Assembly: GCA_023432565.1 (NCBI GenBank)
Contig: JAEYUL010000191.1
Location: 1 to 23,816, forward strand
DNA length: 23,816 bases
Reading direction: 5' to 3'
Source: Actinomycetes bacterium
GTDB taxonomy: Bacteria; Actinomycetota; Actinomycetes; Actinomycetales; Cellulomonadaceae
In this document: positions 21,350-23,816 of the stretch, piece after piece
Layout of the letters: each line of letters begins with the position of its first letter
Numbering within the stretch: position 1 is the stretch's first letter
The notes under the pieces: generated by a model
The model's input: only the letters and a program-made list of their open reading frames with translations
The model's database searches: none
What the model was told of the DNA's origin: nothing
Position numbers and translations under genes: made by a program

Positions 21350-23816
21350 GTGACCACCACCAGCACGCCCCGCCCCTCCAAGGCCCGCAAGGCCGACGCA
21401 CCGGCCGACGCACCCGCGCCGGCACCCGCGCCGGCACTCGCGGTGCAGTCCGACGAGCAGGTCCACGCGACCATCGACGAGCTCGTCGCCAACGCGACCA
21501 AGGCCCTCGCCGAGTTCGCGTCGATGACGCAGGACGACGTCGACCGCTTCGTCAAGAAGGGCGCGGTCGCGGCGCTCGACCAGCACGGACAGCTCGCCAA
21601 GCTCGCGGTCGAGGAGACCGGCCGCGGCGTCTTCGAGGACAAGGCCGTCAAGAACATCTTCGCGTGCGAGCACGTGACGAACTCGATGGCCAACCTCAAG
21701 ACCGTGGGTGTCATCCACGTCGACGAGCTCAACGGCATCACCGAGATCGCCGAGCCGGTCGGGGTCATCGCGGGCATCACCCCGGTGACCAACCCGACGT
21801 CGACCGCGATCTTCAAGTCGCTGATCTCGCTCAAGACCCGCAACCCGATCATCTTCGCGTTCCACCCGAACGCGCAGCAGTCCTCGATCGCCGCCGCGCG
21901 CGTCGTGCGCGACGCGGCAGTCGCCGCGGGCGCCCCCGAGCACTGCATCCAGTGGGTCGAGACCCCGTCGCTCACCGCGACGAGCGTGCTGATGAACCAC
22001 CCGGGGGTCGCCACGATCCTGGCGACGGGTGGCAACGCGATGGTCAAGGCCGCGTACTCGTGCGGCAAGCCCGCCCTCGGGGTCGGCGCCGGCAACGTCC
22101 CCGCCTACGTCGAGAAGACCGCCAAGCTCGCGCGTGCGATCAACGACATCGTGCTGAGCAAGGCGTTCGACAACGGCGTGATCTGCGCGTCCGAGCAGGC
22201 CGCGATCATCGACGACGAGATCTACGACGCCGCGATGGTCGAGTTCGCCAAGCTGCACGCGTACCGCGCGACGCCTCAGGAGAAGGCCAAGCTCGAGCGG
22301 TTCATCTTCGGGGTCGAGGCCGGCGGCGAGAACTGCGCCGGCGCCAAGCTGAACCCGAACGTCGTCGGCAAGTCGCCCGTGTGGATCGCCGAGCAGGCCG
22401 GCTTCACGGTCCCGGCGGACACCTCGATCATCCTGGCCGAGGTCTCGGGCGTCGGCCCCCACGAGCCGCTGACGCGAGAGAAGCTCTGCCCCGTGCTGGC
22501 CGTGCTGCACGCCGGCTCGACCGAGGAGGGCATCGCGCTGGCCGAGCAGATGGTCGAGTTCGACGGCCTCGGCCACTCGGCCGCGATCCACACCCGTGAC
22601 GAGGAGCTGACCGTCGAGTTCGGCAAGCGCGTCAAGGCCATCCGCGTCATCTGCAACGCACCCTCGTCGCTCGGGGGAATCGGCGACATCTACAACGCCT
22701 TCATCCCCTCGCTGACCCTCGGTTGCGGCTCGTACGGCCACAACTCGGTCTCGAACAACGTCTCGGCGGTGAACCTCATCAACGTCAAGCGCGTCGGTCG
22801 TCGGAACAACAACCTGCAGTGGTTCAAGGTGCCGGCGAAGACCTACTTCGAGCCCAACGCGATCCGCTACCTGGCCGACATGGCCGGCATCGAGCGCGTC
22901 ACCATCGTCACCGACACGACGATGACCGCCCTCGGCTTCGTGGACAAGGTCCTCGACGTGCTGCGCCGCCGCAACAACTCGGTGGCCGTGCAGATCATCG
23001 ACGAGGTCGAGCCCGAGCCGTCCGTGCGCACCGTGCAGAAGGGCGCCGCGAACATGCGGCACTTCAAGCCGGACACCATCATCGCCCTCGGCGGTGGCTC
23101 GCCGATGGACGCCGCGAAGGTCATGTGGCTGCTGTACGAGCACCCGGAGATCGTGTTCTCCGACCTCAAGCAGAAGTTCTTCGACGTGCGCAAGCGCGCG
23201 TTCAAGTTCCCGGTCCTGGGTGACCTGGCCAAGCTCGTGTGCATCCCGACCACGTCGGGCACCGGTGCCGAGGTCACGCCGTTCGCGGTCATCTCCGACC
23301 CCGACGCGGGCAAGAAGTACCCGCTCGCCGACTACGCGCTCACGCCGACCGTCGCGATCATCGACCCGGTCCTGACCTCGAAGATGCCGCGCTCGCTCGC
23401 CGCCGACTCGGGCTTCGACGCCCTGACGCACGCGACCGAGGCGTTCGTCGCGGTCTACGCGAACGACTTCACCGACGGCATGGCGCTGCAGGCGATCCGC
23501 CTGATCTTCGACAACCTCGCGCAGTCGGTGAACGGCGACCCGGCCGACCCCGCCACGCAGGACGCGCGGGAGAAGATGCACAACGCGGGCACGATCGCCG
23601 GCATGGCGTTCGGCAACGCATTCCTCGGCATCGTGCACGCCATGGCGCACGTCATCGGCTCCACCTACCACCTGGTGCACGGTCGGACCAACGCCACGCT
23701 GCTCCCCCACGTGATCCGCTACAACGGCACGGTCCCGACGAAGCTCACGAGCTGGCCCAAGTACGAGAGCTACGTCGCGCCCGAGCGGTTCCAGCAGATC
23801 GCCCAGATGCTCGGTC
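21350..23816 (+). CDS. adhE: Bifunctional acetaldehyde-CoA/alcohol dehydrogenase (AdhE), 3' end cut by window
   Basis: 822 codons are visible out of roughly 890 expected. AdhE reduces acetyl-CoA to acetaldehyde and then to ethanol with two NADH, regenerating NAD+ in fermentation, and forms long filaments (spirosomes) in other bacteria. An Ala/Pro/Lys-rich tail (about 1-35) precedes the aldehyde dehydrogenase domain with catalytic C279 (NGVICASEQ), matching E. coli C246. The iron alcohol dehydrogenase domain has GGGSPMDAAK (581-590), IPTTSGTGAEVTP, and the Fe ligands D690, H694, H763 and H777, spaced like E. coli D653, H657, H723 and H737. The start GTG at 21350 follows GGGAG. All catalytic residues are intact. 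Regulation is not evident. Confidence 0.95.
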   Translation, partial: MTTTSTPRPSKARKADAPADAPAPAPAPALAVQSDEQVHATIDELVANATKALAEFASMTQDDVDRFVKKGAVAALDQHGQLAKLAVEETGRGVFEDKAVKNIFACEHVTNSMANLKTVGVIHVDELNGITEIAEPVGVIAGITPVTNPTSTAIFKSLISLKTRNPIIFAFHPNAQQSSIAAARVVRDAAVAAGAPEHCIQWVETPSLTATSVLMNHPGVATILATGGNAMVKAAYSCGKPALGVGAGNVPAYVEKTAKLARAINDIVLSKAFDNGVICASEQAAIIDDEIYDAAMVEFAKLHAYRATPQEKAKLERFIFGVEAGGENCAGAKLNPNVVGKSPVWIAEQAGFTVPADTSIILAEVSGVGPHEPLTREKLCPVLAVLHAGSTEEGIALAEQMVEFDGLGHSAAIHTRDEELTVEFGKRVKAIRVICNAPSSLGGIGDIYNAFIPSLTLGCGSYGHNSVSNNVSAVNLINVKRVGRRNNNLQWFKVPAKTYFEPNAIRYLADMAGIERVTIVTDTTMTALGFVDKVLDVLRRRNNSVAVQIIDEVEPEPSVRTVQKGAANMRHFKPDTIIALGGGSPMDAAKVMWLLYEHPEIVFSDLKQKFFDVRKRAFKFPVLGDLAKLVCIPTTSGTGAEVTPFAVISDPDAGKKYPLADYALTPTVAIIDPVLTSKMPRSLAADSGFDALTHATEAFVAVYANDFTDGMALQAIRLIFDNLAQSVNGDPADPATQDAREKMHNAGTIAGMAFGNAFLGIVHAMAHVIGSTYHLVHGRTNATLLPHVIRYNGTVPTKLTSWPKYESYVAPERFQQIAQMLG

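Noticed and set aside
21245..23710. Open frame of 821 codons on the minus strand opposite adhE
   Set aside because: It mirrors adhE, whose catalytic motifs are intact. Long antisense frames are expected in high-GC DNA, and this one has Arg/Asp/Val/His-rich composition with no domain.

Overview
The window comes from a high-GC actinobacterium. Its gene order, frequent GTG starts, codon bias and GC-rich spacers fit Micrococcales, and Cellulomonas or a close relative is my best guess (inference; no marker gene is present to settle it). Almost everything from 1 to 18365 is read from the minus strand, and 18472 to the end is read from the plus strand.

Backbone. Reading the minus strand from right to left gives MFS transporter, argS, lysA, [inserted block], hom, thrC, thrB, rho (5' end only). 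Without the inserted block, this is the classical actinobacterial argS-lysA-hom-thrC-thrB-rho cluster: arginyl-tRNA synthetase, the last step of lysine synthesis, the threonine branch from aspartate semialdehyde, and the termination factor Rho. A tRNA-Arg(CCG) gene lies about 2 kb beyond argS on the opposite strand.

Inserted block (about 4.13-13.99 kb). Between lysA and hom lies an iron-regulated heme-acquisition island. It contains a heme-binding lipoprotein (HmuT), a permease (HmuU) and an ATPase (HmuV). These are followed, in a chain of stop/start overlaps, by four exported proteins: a membrane-anchored surface protein, a membrane-anchored Htaa-domain protein, an Htaa protein with a WxL-like C-terminal domain, and a small DUF916/WxLIP-like membrane protein. 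A separately promoted 658-residue secreted protein (Htaa domain, a second module and Ig-like repeats) closes the island. DtxR/IdeR-type iron boxes lie before hmuT (13969-13987) and before the 658-residue gene (6225-6243). A strong hairpin (4128-4176) insulates hom. The likely picture is that iron starvation lifts DtxR/IdeR repression, surface Htaa proteins capture heme and pass it to HmuT, and HmuUV imports it. Two points go beyond the corynebacterial model: a WxL/WxLIP-like gene pair built into the heme operon, and an uncharacterised module shared by two of the surface proteins.

Right side. A CynX/NimT-like MFS transporter overlaps the start of argS and is divergent from a GntR/FCD regulator. 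Then come tRNA-Arg with a terminator, a CPA1-type Na+/H+ antiporter and a truncated bifunctional aldehyde-alcohol dehydrogenase (adhE) running off the window.

At the left edge, rho has a leader of about 240 nt that contains a hairpin and a possible 38-codon leader ORF whose stop overlaps the rho start. I saw no CRISPR array, insertion sequence, integrase or rRNA.
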